A DNA stretch of 6,186 nucleotides from JAWXBR01 sp034440235 (lineage in GTDB: Bacteria; Bacteroidota; Ignavibacteria; Kapaibacteriales; Kapaibacteriaceae). A model generated the notes under the pieces. The model was not told the origin of the DNA. It ran no database searches and was given only the letters and a program-made list of their open reading frames with translations. Location of the stretch: contig JAWXBR010000002.1 in assembly GCA_034440235.1 (NCBI GenBank), forward strand, positions 1 to 6,186, in the 5' to 3' direction. Shown here piece by piece: positions 1 to 6,045 of the stretch (position 1 is the first letter of the stretch; every line of letters begins with the position of its first letter). The translations under genes were made by a program, and so were the position numbers.

Positions 1-72
1 CCACGATCACCGCGTGGATCATTGCCACGGTCACCGCGTGGATCATTGCCACGATCACCGCGTGGTTCATTG
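1..72 (-). repeat. 24-bp in-frame tandem repeat, 3 copies, encoding GDRGNDPR units
   Basis: Three adjacent 24-bp units lie at 1-24, 25-48 and 49-72 and probably continue beyond the left edge. Unit 2 differs from unit 1 by one base, a synonymous GAT/GAC change. Unit 3 differs by one base that changes Asp to Glu. Within each unit CCACG and CGTGG form a 5-bp inverted repeat with a 7-nt loop. On the minus strand the units code for 8-residue Gly/Asp/Arg/Asn/Pro repeats in the tail of the membrane protein. Confidence 0.9.
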
Positions 73-530
73 CTGCGATCGGCGATTGGAGTGTCGAGCG
101 GAACCGTGCGTCTGTATTCGCGAATGGCCTTGACGCTGCCTGCGCTGTCGGGACGTCCATCTGGGAAAAGTGCAATCTGATCGTCGTCTTTGAAATCTTC
201 GTCTTCGGGCTCGGCAACGCCGTATTCTTCGACAAAGGCTTCGCGCTCGAAGACGCGGCGCTTCGACTGACTGTCGCGACGTGTTTCGGAGGTGAGTAGG
301 GGGCTGTCGGACGGACGTGGTGGTCTGCCCTGCATAGAGAGTTCTGCGAGGCGCGGCGATACCATCATAAACAATGCAACACCACCGAGAATTGCAATGC
401 ACACGCCAATAAGGCGGACTGCCATCTCATCGAGGAACAATGCAATGAACAAGCCGAGGGCAATAACGAAAAATGCCCCCGCGTCGCTCGGTGCAAAGAT
501 CTTCTTTAAGTCGGCGGAGCGCTTGGCCAT
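1..530 (-). CDS. Two-helix membrane protein with charged repeat tail (C-terminus cut by window edge)
   Basis: This gene reads from an ATG at 530 down to base 1 without a stop, giving 176 full codons; its C-terminus lies outside the window. The family is not recognised. The N-terminus MAKRSADLKKIFAPSD is basic. Two hydrophobic helices follow at about residues 17-33 and 38-57, joined by a very short turn (DEMA), so a membrane hairpin with both ends in the cytoplasm is likely. The rest is hydrophilic: Arg-rich at 69-96, very acidic at 107-117 (EPEDEDFKDDD), then from about 154 a tandem repeat of the unit GDRGNDPR. The tail is probably disordered. The start is 4 bp after the stop of the lipoprotein gene, with no good Shine-Dalgarno, so translational coupling is likely. 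It is the last visible gene of the run that begins at ndk. The reading frame is well supported; the function is unknown. Confidence 0.75.
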   Translation of the reverse strand, partial: MAKRSADLKKIFAPSDAGAFFVIALGLFIALFLDEMAVRLIGVCIAILGGVALFMMVSPRLAELSMQGRPPRPSDSPLLTSETRRDSQSKRRVFEREAFVEEYGVAEPEDEDFKDDDQIALFPDGRPDSAGSVKAIREYRRTVPLDTPIADRSNEPRGDRGNDPRGDRGNDPRGDR

Positions 531-534
531 GATA

Positions 535-1566
535 TTAGCGCAACAGTTCTACGTCGTATTTGATGGTCGTCTGCTGAGCACCCTTTTCAGTCTTGCCATC
601 AGATTTTGTGATGAGAGCATCGACATCCATGTGAACTTCATTCGACTTCGTTATGGTGTAGCCTTTGTCGAGATCGATAACGGTTTTTCCAGTACCCGTA
701 ATACTCGATTTCTTAACCTTTACCGATACGCGGTATTCAGGCGGAATAATGCGTGCCTTGATTGCACCAACAACCGTCGCTCCTACCTCAGCAATACGCA
801 GCCCCTTAACCTTTTTTACAGTGTTGATTTTGTACGTATTTGTCGACTCGACAGTAAACAGGTCGCCCAGAACTGTAGAAGTGCTTGTGCTCCACGAAGC
901 CGATGTATCGAGGACGTTGTCTGGGAACCGCAGGTATTCCTGTTCAGAGAAGGCGCCAAACATTGCAGTCTCGACTTGTTCCTGCATGCGTGCCTTTTGT
1001 TCAGGAGGCATTTCTTGTCCCTTTGGAATCATTCTATTCACAATCGTCGACGCACCAATAATCTCCTGAACCTTACCCTTGGGTGTTACGATCATGGTGA
1101 CTTCGACACCAAGCACTGCCGTATAGGAGAGGTTGCGAGGGTCTTTTAGAGCTGCAGTATCGGAGGATTTGAAGCCGTCCTCGCGCAGTACTTCGCCAGA
1201 TATCATGTTCTTAATAGAAAATCCTGCGCTAATCGAATCGAATGTAACTCCGATTTCGAAATTGCCGTCAGCACGTTTGCTTTTAATGCGTTTGGTGTAT
1301 CCGTGCTGCGAGAAGGAGAGCATCTTGGCGGTGTCCGGACCTCCACTTGATGTTTGCCTAACGCGGTAGTGGTAGACTTCGCCTGCAGTGTAATGCAACA
1401 CTAGTGTATCGATGCGAGCATCAGCAGGCGCGACTGTTACGGCGCTCGAAGTATCCGACGCAATGATGTGCGTTTCAGATGATGCGATTTCTTCGGGGGT
1501 CGTCTTGTCGGAAGTGCAAGACACAACAACAACCAGCATGCATAAACATGCCAGTCGAATTACCAT
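535..1566 (-). CDS. Putative lipoprotein, DUF6263-like
   Basis: This encodes a 343-residue secreted protein. I chose the ATG at 1566, not the longer open frame back to 1650, because it gives a classic lipoprotein signal peptide: MVIRL, a hydrophobic core, then the lipobox VVVS with Cys17 as the lipidated residue. A Ser/Thr-rich linker (18-50) leads to a beta-rich domain from about residue 53. Landmarks are YTAGEVYHYRV (59-69), FDSI (109-112) and VTPKGKVQEIIG (160-171). This pattern resembles the DUF6263 family of Bacteroidota exported proteins, recalled from memory and not searched. The protein probably sits on the periplasmic face of a membrane. Its start overlaps the stop of the preceding gene by 7 bp (ATGGTAA), so the two are translationally coupled. 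The same landmarks occur with nearly the same spacing in that preceding gene, suggesting an ancient duplication. The biochemical role is unknown. Confidence 0.8.
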   Translation of the reverse strand: MVIRLACLCMLVVVVSCTSDKTTPEEIASSETHIIASDTSSAVTVAPADARIDTLVLHYTAGEVYHYRVRQTSSGGPDTAKMLSFSQHGYTKRIKSKRADGNFEIGVTFDSISAGFSIKNMISGEVLREDGFKSSDTAALKDPRNLSYTAVLGVEVTMIVTPKGKVQEIIGASTIVNRMIPKGQEMPPEQKARMQEQVETAMFGAFSEQEYLRFPDNVLDTSASWSTSTSTVLGDLFTVESTNTYKINTVKKVKGLRIAEVGATVVGAIKARIIPPEYRVSVKVKKSSITGTGKTVIDLDKGYTITKSNEVHMDVDALITKSDGKTEKGAQQTTIKYDVELLR

Positions 1567-2528
1567 TGATATTGTCCGACGAGTTTCCACTCCGTTGAAG
1601 AAGTAACCGCTTGCGTATATACTTCTGTTGCTGCTGTAGCACGGAACCATGCATCTACCTTTGAAGAAATGGCGTTAATGGTTCCCTGACTGGTAAGCGT
1701 TACTGTGTGATCGACAACTGCCTTACCGTCTGTTAACCGTGAAATGTACGGAACACCGTAGACGTGGATGGGCTGCGTACTTGCAAGCAGCGTATCCTTT
1801 GTTGCAATCGTAAAGAATCCGGCGGAATAATCAGTGAGTTTCGTCTTGGCAGGTCCGGAGTACACCACACCGTCGGTGCGCACAGCAAACTGATGTGTCC
1901 ATGCCGAGTCGAGATATACGCGGAGTCCGGGAATAACACGCTTCTGCAAATCGCCATACTGCATCAGGTTTTCGGGTGCCAACGACTGTAGCCAAATCAT
2001 CACGATCGTAGAGTCCATCGAAGACGCATTTTCCTTGATATAGTCGCGCCAGTAGTCGACCTGCTCGCCTGCGAGCTTGGTGATTTCGCCGTACGGACCC
2101 ACCGTTATTTCGAACGTGCGGTTCATCGGACCCATGTAGTTATTCAGGTCTGCGAAGTCTTTAGGCGTAATGTCTTTTTGCGAGTCATATGTGAGCTTCG
2201 CACCATCAGCCATAAACGAGTACTGCAGCGAGTCGATATTAATCACAAGCGTCGAAATATTATTCAGACTTTCAACACAGCGAACCGTCATCATGTACGT
2301 AACCAAACGGTCGTACATCTTTTTCGAACCGTCGCTTTGTGTCCGTACCGTATGCGTTGTCTCAGCCACCGAATAATTCTGCGCGATCCCCGCTCGATAG
2401 GTTGCCTGCAGACGGTACTGAGGTGCGGCTGAAGCAGAAATTCCAGTACGCTGTGCCTGGGTAAGGGTCGCGCCTGCGGCGCAAAGGGACACAAAAAGAA
2501 GAGTGCGAAAAAGAAGATTGCGCTGCAT
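1560..2528 (-). CDS. Exported protein with signal peptide, diverged paralogue of the downstream lipoprotein
   Basis: This encodes a 322-residue protein beginning MQRNLLFRTLLFVSLCAAG, a type I signal peptide with likely cleavage after Ala25 (LTQA|QR). The mature part looks soluble and beta-rich and has a single Cys (84). Landmarks are YRAGIAQNYSV (44-54), IDSLQYSF (98-105), VGPYGEITKLAG (143-154) and LDSAW further on. The first and third align with the downstream lipoprotein as Y-x-A-G-x4-Y-x-V and V-x-P-x-G-x-[VI]-x2-[IL]-x-G, 99 versus 101 residues apart, which supports homology. It lacks a lipobox, so it is probably periplasmic or surface-exposed and not lipid-anchored. It starts 20 bp after the ndk stop, with a weak GGA upstream, and probably shares its transcript. 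Membership of a DUF6263-like family is tentative and no function is known. Confidence 0.78.
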   Translation of the reverse strand: MQRNLLFRTLLFVSLCAAGATLTQAQRTGISASAAPQYRLQATYRAGIAQNYSVAETTHTVRTQSDGSKKMYDRLVTYMMTVRCVESLNNISTLVINIDSLQYSFMADGAKLTYDSQKDITPKDFADLNNYMGPMNRTFEITVGPYGEITKLAGEQVDYWRDYIKENASSMDSTIVMIWLQSLAPENLMQYGDLQKRVIPGLRVYLDSAWTHQFAVRTDGVVYSGPAKTKLTDYSAGFFTIATKDTLLASTQPIHVYGVPYISRLTDGKAVVDHTVTLTSQGTINAISSKVDAWFRATAATEVYTQAVTSSTEWKLVGQYQW

Positions 2529-2548
2529 TGTGGAATCCAGACTGATGA

Positions 2549-2974
2549 TTATACCTTGCCAACCAGTTCCGAATCCTGAAAGAAAAATGCGATCTCACTG
2601 ATCGCATTCTCGACAGAATCGGAGCCGTGTACGGCGTTTTCACCCTTGCTGGACGCATACGCTTTGCGAATCGTGCCTTCTGCAGCTTCTGCCGGATCGG
2701 TCGAACCAATCAAGGCACGGAAATCAGCAACTGCATTTTCCTTTTCGAGGGCAATCGGAAAAATCGGTCCGCTCGACATAAACTTCACGAGTTCGCCGTA
2801 GAACGGACGTTCCTTGTGCACTTCATAGAAGGTGCCGGCACGATCTGTATCCAGTGCCGTGAGCTTAGCGCCCAAGACCTTGAAGCCAGCCTTCTGAATC
2901 ATTGCCACAATGTTGCCGATGTCCTGTTTGCGTACAGCGTCGGGCTTTAGAATAGCTAGAGTGCGTTCTGTCAT
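2549..2974 (-). CDS. ndk: Nucleoside diphosphate kinase
   Basis: This cytoplasmic enzyme transfers the gamma-phosphate of ATP to other (deoxy)nucleoside diphosphates through a phospho-histidine intermediate, balancing the NTP and dNTP pools. The 141-residue length is normal for the family. Visible motifs are TLAILKPDAV at the N-terminus with Lys10, the HKERPFY segment (53-59), LEKENAVADFRALIGSTDP (76-94), GTIRKAYA (100-107) and the signature NAVHGSDS, with catalytic His116. It ends in the typical EIAFFF strand. The ATG is preceded by a purine-rich AAGAAAGAAACGAAA leader and not by a strong Shine-Dalgarno. It lies 128 bp after sucD and 20 bp before an exported-protein gene. No key residue is missing. 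The identification is secure. Confidence 0.98.
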   Translation of the reverse strand: MTERTLAILKPDAVRKQDIGNIVAMIQKAGFKVLGAKLTALDTDRAGTFYEVHKERPFYGELVKFMSSGPIFPIALEKENAVADFRALIGSTDPAEAAEGTIRKAYASSKGENAVHGSDSVENAISEIAFFFQDSELVGKV

Positions 2975-3010
2975 TTTCGTTTCTTTCTTGCCAAATCGTT
3001 GGTGGTTTGT

Positions 3011-3025
3011 GCTGCTTTTCGCAGC
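3011..3025 (-). other. Small hairpin in the sucD-ndk spacer
   Basis: A 5-bp perfect inverted repeat (GCTGC/GCAGC) encloses a 5-nt loop that reads GAAAA in the transcript. It lies about 37-50 nt upstream of the ndk start, just after the larger hairpin. No U-tract follows it in the transcribed direction, so it is not a classical terminator. It may help insulate or stabilise the ndk message. Confidence 0.4.
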
Positions 3026-3035
3026 GCTCGTATCT

Positions 3036-3077
3036 ATTCCGGGAGCGATGCGCAGAGCATCGCGTCAGCCCCGGAAT
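3036..3077. repeat. REP-like long imperfect hairpin between sucD and ndk
   Basis: This 42-bp element has two nested perfect inverted repeats: outer ATTCCGGG/CCCGGAAT (8 bp; 3036-3043 with 3070-3077) and inner GCGATGC/GCATCGC (7 bp; 3045-3051 with 3057-3063) around a GCAGA loop. A 1-nt versus 6-nt internal bulge separates the two stems. The architecture resembles REP or similar mobile intergenic palindromes. It could also act as an mRNA processing or stabilising structure between sucD and ndk. In the minus-strand direction it is followed by AGATACGAG and not by a T-run, so intrinsic termination is not supported. Confidence 0.6.
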
Positions 3078-3102
3078 TTTGTGACTGGTTTTTTAGGCTC
3101 GC

Positions 3103-4059
3103 CTACTTCGTCGTTTTTTTCTTCGCAGCGGCCCTCTTCTTCGGAGCCCCGTTCGTTGAGCCCCCTGCAAAGACCTGCTTCATTGTGATGCCAATCGTTG
3201 CAGGCGAATCCACTACGTGGATGCCACAAGCCTTCATATATGCCATCTTGTCTTTGGCTGTGCCCTTGCCGCCCGAGACGATGGCGCCAGCGTGACCCAT
3301 GCGGCGTCCCTCTGGTGCTGTCTGGCCCGCGATGAAGCCCACGACTGGTTTCTTTACATGGTTCTTGATGTATTCAGCCGCTTCTTCTTCGGCACTACCA
3401 CCAATTTCGCCAATCATGACGATGGCTTCTGTAGCGGGGTCTTCGTTAAAGAGCTTGATGGCGTCGATGAAACGAGTGCCGATGATGGGGTCGCCGCCGA
3501 TGCCGATGCACGTCGATTGACCCAATCCGACGTCGGTGAGCTGCTTAACAGCTTCGTAGGTAAGGGTGCCAGAGCGAGAGACGAGTCCGATCGGACCCGA
3601 ACTGAAGATGCTGCCAGGCATGATGCCAACCTTGCATTCGCCAGGTGTAATGATGCCCGGACAGTTTGGACCAATAAGGCGGCTGCTCGAATGTTCGAGT
3701 GCGGCGTATACCCGAATCATGTCGCTGGTGGGAATCCCCTCCGTAATGCAGATAATTACAGCAATGCTGGCATCGATGGCTTCGTGAATTGCGTCAGCAG
3801 CCATAGCCGCCGGCACGAAGATGATCGATACGTCAGCACCTGTCTCCTTGACAGCCTCGGCAACCGTGTTGAACACTGGTACAGGCTTGGTGAAGATGTC
3901 TTCGCCCTTGCCGCTGTACATCGTGCCACCCTTGCCTGGGGTTACGCCGCCAACGACCTTGGTGCCGTATTGCAGCATCTGCGATGAATGGAATGTCCCT
4001 TCGCTACCAGTGATGCCCTGAACGAGGATTTTAGATTTCTTGTTTACGAGTACGCTCAT
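3103..4059 (-). CDS. sucD: Succinyl-CoA synthetase (ADP-forming), alpha subunit
   Basis: With the beta subunit SucC this cytoplasmic enzyme interconverts succinyl-CoA and succinate with substrate-level phosphorylation in the TCA cycle. The 318-residue sequence shows an N-terminal CoA-binding Rossmann domain (ILVQGITGSEGTFH, 11-24, and GGVTPGKGG), the IGPNCPGI motif (129-136), the phosphate-binding SRSGTLTYE (161-169), GIGGDP (186-191) and the catalytic phospho-histidine His256 in RRMGHAGAIVSGG. The protein runs about 19 residues beyond where E. coli SucD would end, with a Lys/Ala-rich tail (about 298-318: GAPKKRAAAKKKTTK). A good AGGAAG ribosome site precedes the ATG. No sucC is adjacent: the upstream neighbour is osmC on the other strand. 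The downstream neighbour is ndk. The identification is secure. Confidence 0.97.
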   Translation of the reverse strand: MSVLVNKKSKILVQGITGSEGTFHSSQMLQYGTKVVGGVTPGKGGTMYSGKGEDIFTKPVPVFNTVAEAVKETGADVSIIFVPAAMAADAIHEAIDASIAVIICITEGIPTSDMIRVYAALEHSSSRLIGPNCPGIITPGECKVGIMPGSIFSSGPIGLVSRSGTLTYEAVKQLTDVGLGQSTCIGIGGDPIIGTRFIDAIKLFNEDPATEAIVMIGEIGGSAEEEAAEYIKNHVKKPVVGFIAGQTAPEGRRMGHAGAIVSGGKGTAKDKMAYMKACGIHVVDSPATIGITMKQVFAGGSTNGAPKKRAAAKKKTTK

Positions 4060-4063
4060 AGCG

Positions 4064-4069
4064 CTTCCT
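4064..4069 (-). promoter_or_regulatory. Shine-Dalgarno site of sucD
   Basis: On the minus strand AGGAAG lies 4 nt before the sucD ATG. Together with the family alignment it supports the start at 4059. It is among the stronger ribosome-binding sites in the window; most of the other minus-strand genes have weak or coupled starts. Confidence 0.6.
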
Positions 4070-4085
4070 GTCTGATATAAGGAGG

Positions 4086-4093
4086 CAAATTTA
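4086..4093 (-). promoter_or_regulatory. Probable Bacteroidota-type -7 promoter element of sucD
   Basis: On the minus strand TAAATTTG matches the TAnnTTTG consensus recognised by the primary sigma factor of Bacteroidota. It sits 26 nt before the sucD ATG, which would give a short 5' leader of roughly 20 nt holding the AGGAAG site. No clear -33 TTTG/TTG box is visible at the ideal distance, so this is a moderate-confidence call. Confidence 0.5.
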
Positions 4094-4146
4094 CGAAACC
4101 TATGCGTAGCGAACAGTCACATTGCTACAGGTGGTCGTGTTATCTT

Positions 4147-4150
4147 GAGG
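4147..4150 (+). promoter_or_regulatory. Possible ribosome-binding site deciding the osmC start
   Basis: GAGG lies only 1 nt before the ATG at 4152 but 10 nt before a second in-frame ATG at 4161. The spacing fits the second ATG better, so translation may start at residue 4 (MTITYEGD). Confidence 0.35.
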
Positions 4151-4151
4151 T

Positions 4152-4562
4152 ATGGTTGAGATGACAATTACATATGAAGGCGATTTACACTGTGCCATAA
4201 AACACGGTCCTTCGGGCGTAGTTCTCGCCACCGATGCCCCTCTCGATAATCAGGGACGTGGCGAGAGCTTTTCTCCCACCGACCTACTCGCAGCCTCGCT
4301 TGCAGCCTGTATGGCCACCACCATGGGCATCGCTGCAGCAAAAAATTCGTGGGAGCTAAAAGGCACACGCATCGTCATCAAAAAAGAGATGATTGCAGAC
4401 CCGTTGCGCCGCGTCGGCCGCCTTGTCGTGGACATTTTTCTGAACGTCGCTTATGACGATAAAGAAATGAAGGTCCTCACCAACGCCGTTACCACCTGCC
4501 CAGTAAAGCTGTCGATCTCAGACCACATTCTCGTACCGGTCACATTTCACCAGCCCGCCTAA
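4152..4562 (+). CDS. OsmC family protein (Ohr/OsmC-like thiol peroxidase)
   Basis: This 136-residue cytoplasmic protein belongs to the OsmC/Ohr superfamily, whose characterised members reduce organic hydroperoxides using two cysteines. The N-terminal beta segment TITYEGDLHCAIKHGPSG leads to the conserved NQGRGESFSPTDLLAASLAAC block, with Cys53 at the start of the central helix. The second conserved cysteine, Cys116, lies in NAVTTCPVKLSIS, so the usual pair is present. The length and the DAPLDNQG motif fit the OsmC/YhfA-like branch better than Ohr; the physiological substrate cannot be told. It is the only plus-strand gene here, divergent from sucD with a 92-bp shared upstream region and convergent with gatA. 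The start may be 9 bp further in, at 4161. Confidence 0.92.
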   Translation: MVEMTITYEGDLHCAIKHGPSGVVLATDAPLDNQGRGESFSPTDLLAASLAACMATTMGIAAAKNSWELKGTRIVIKKEMIADPLRRVGRLVVDIFLNVAYDDKEMKVLTNAVTTCPVKLSISDHILVPVTFHQPA

Positions 4563-4564
4563 CA

Positions 4565-4616
4565 ATCTGGTAAAGGGCGCGGTTCGCGCTATCTGGTAAG
4601 GGGTGCGCTTCGCGCT
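4565..4616. repeat. Two-copy 26-bp direct repeat at the osmC-gatA convergent junction
   Basis: Units at 4565-4590 and 4591-4616 match at 23 of 26 positions (ATCTGGTAA, then a GC-rich end in TTCGCGCT). Each unit holds a small GC-rich inverted repeat (GCGCG-GTT-CGCGC in the first, GCGC-TTC-GCGC in the second). The array fills almost the whole spacer between the stop of osmC and the stop of gatA, and the last two bases of the second unit form part of the gatA stop codon. No T-run follows on either strand, so a terminator role is unproven. Confidence 0.8.
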
Positions 4617-6045
4617 AGGGGGCGGGCACCGCTGCTGCTGCAGCTAGAAGTGCTTCGTCTTGCATCATGGCGCCCTGAAGTTGCATGCCAATTGGTAGGC
4701 CTGCATCATCGGTGCCCGAAGGGATGCTTATTGCAGGAATGCCTGCAATGTTTGCGCTCACAGTAAAGAAATCTGAAAGCCACATCTGCACTGGCTCCGA
4801 TTTTTCGCCTCGCACAAATGCCGTCGATGGCGTGGTTGGCAATGCGAGTACGTCAACGCGTTTGAAAATGTCTGCGTACGCGTTGCTGATAAGTCTGCGC
4901 GCCTGCTGTGCTTTTTTGTAGTAAGCATCGTAAAAGCCCGTTGAGAGCACGTATGTGCCGAGCATGATGCGGCGCTTTACTTCAGTGCCAAAGCCCTCGG
5001 TACGCGATGCAGTCATGAAGTCTGCAACGCCGTCTTGAGCGCGCAGGCCATAACGTACACCATCGAAGCGTGCAAGATTACTCGATGCTTCGGCAGTTGC
5101 AAGAATGAAGTACGTGGGAATCCATATCTCGCTATTTGGGATGCTAACTTCGATTATAATAGCACCAGTGCTGCGCAGCCTGTCGACAAATGCGTCGTAT
5201 GCCGATAGAATCGGCTCATCGCAACCTGCAAGTGCACTGCGACTAAGAATGCCAACGCGTTTTGCTGCACGTGCAAATGGGTCGCCGTTATGTGAAGGGT
5301 CCGCAGTACGTGACTCGTCGGCTGACGCCGGTCGGGGTTCGTTGGCTGACGCCGGTCGGGGTTCGTTGGCTGATGTCGGCTGAGGCACCGAGGTGCTGTC
5401 CATGGGGTCTGGACCGCTCATTACAGCAAACGTGTCGGCGACATCGGCGATGTTGTTTGCGAAGACGCCGATCTGATCGAGCGAAGAAGCAAAGGCAACG
5501 AGTCCGTACCGTGAGACACGTCCGTACGTAGGCTTAAAGCCATATACGCCGCAGAAGGCGGCGGGCTGACGTATCGATCCGCCTGTGTCTGAGCCGAGTG
5601 CAACGTCGCACATGTTGTCTGCTACCGCAACGGCAGAGCCCCCTGAGGAGCCCCCTGGCACAAGCGTGGGGTCGAGCGGGTGTTTTACCGGACCGTAGTA
5701 CGACGTCTCGCTCGAGGAGCCCATCGCAAATTCGTCCATGTTGGTCTTGCCAATGATAACTGCACCGGCATTCTGCAAACGTTCGACTACTGTGGCATTG
5801 TAAACTGGTTTAAAACCTTCGAGGATGTGCGATCCGCACGTCATGGGCAAGCTCTTGAAGGAGATGTTGTCCTTGAGGGCAATAACTTTTCCTTCGAGCG
5901 GACGTGCCAGTCCGGCAGCTATGCGTTCATCACTTGCGTCTGCATCACGCAATGCGCCTTGGTCGTTTGTAGCAAGGAAGGCATTGAGTTCGCTACGATC
6001 ACCGATGCGCTGCAGAAAGTTCTGCGTGCGTTCACGAACGGTCAT
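4615..6045 (-). CDS. gatA: Aspartyl/glutamyl-tRNA(Asn/Gln) amidotransferase subunit A
   Basis: GatA is the glutaminase of the GatCAB complex. It releases ammonia from Gln, which GatB uses to turn Glu-tRNA(Gln) into Gln-tRNA(Gln), or Asp-tRNA(Asn) into Asn-tRNA(Asn). This 476-residue protein keeps the full amidase-signature triad: Lys58 (ALKDNI), Ser133 (PGGSSGGS) and Ser157 (DTGGSIRQPA), at the same spacing as in S. aureus GatA (K79/S154/S178). The N-terminus is about 21 residues shorter than that protein. An in-frame TGA five codons upstream of the ATG rules out an extension. GAAGG 9 nt before the ATG is a plausible ribosome site. An extra Pro/Ser/Asn/Glu-rich loop with SANEPRPA repeats lies at about 219-255, after DPMDSTS. 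The C-terminus stops early in AAAAAVPAP. The start overlaps the preceding gene by 4 bp (ATGA). Family and activity are secure. Confidence 0.96.
   Translation of the reverse strand: MTVRERTQNFLQRIGDRSELNAFLATNDQGALRDADASDERIAAGLARPLEGKVIALKDNISFKSLPMTCGSHILEGFKPVYNATVVERLQNAGAVIIGKTNMDEFAMGSSSETSYYGPVKHPLDPTLVPGGSSGGSAVAVADNMCDVALGSDTGGSIRQPAAFCGVYGFKPTYGRVSRYGLVAFASSLDQIGVFANNIADVADTFAVMSGPDPMDSTSVPQPTSANEPRPASANEPRPASADESRTADPSHNGDPFARAAKRVGILSRSALAGCDEPILSAYDAFVDRLRSTGAIIIEVSIPNSEIWIPTYFILATAEASSNLARFDGVRYGLRAQDGVADFMTASRTEGFGTEVKRRIMLGTYVLSTGFYDAYYKKAQQARRLISNAYADIFKRVDVLALPTTPSTAFVRGEKSEPVQMWLSDFFTVSANIAGIPAISIPSGTDDAGLPIGMQLQGAMMQDEALLAAAAAVPAP
5320..5391 (-). repeat. 24-bp in-frame tandem repeat inside gatA
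   Basis: Two identical 24-bp units lie at 5320-5343 and 5344-5367, coding for NEPRPASA twice (residues 227-242). A degenerate third unit at 5368-5391 codes for SVPQPTSA (219-226), and the stretch following the exact units (5296-5319, DESRTADP) may be another decayed copy. The frame is kept because the period is a multiple of three. Confidence 0.9.

Noticed and set aside
1..72. CRISPR-like repeats at the left edge (and similarly at 6090-6186)
   Set aside because: Units are directly adjacent with no spacers, have a period of three codons, and lie in frame within coding sequence.
67..402. Minus-strand open frame of 111 codons near the left edge
   Set aside because: It is an Arg/Cys-rich shadow in another frame of the two-helix membrane-protein gene, whose frame gives coherent helices and repeats.
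292..1149. Long plus-strand open frame of 285 codons
   Set aside because: It is antisense to the lipoprotein and membrane-protein genes, has Cys/Arg/Asn-rich composition without motifs, and both opposite-strand genes have clear signal sequences or membrane segments.
1567..1650. N-terminal extension of the lipoprotein gene to an ATG at 1650
   Set aside because: It would bury the signal peptide behind 28 residues and overlap the preceding gene by about 90 bp; the ATG at 1566 gives a perfect lipobox.
3036..3105. Intrinsic terminator for sucD
   Set aside because: The hairpin is strong, but no T-run follows it in the minus-strand direction.
3217..3987. Plus-strand open frame of 256 codons
   Set aside because: It lies entirely opposite sucD, which has every family motif; the antisense product shows no recognisable domain.
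4106..4128. Operator-like inverted repeat GTAGC/GCTAC in the sucD-osmC divergent region
   Set aside because: Only 5 bp with a 13-nt loop; an arrangement expected by chance, with no recognised regulator motif.
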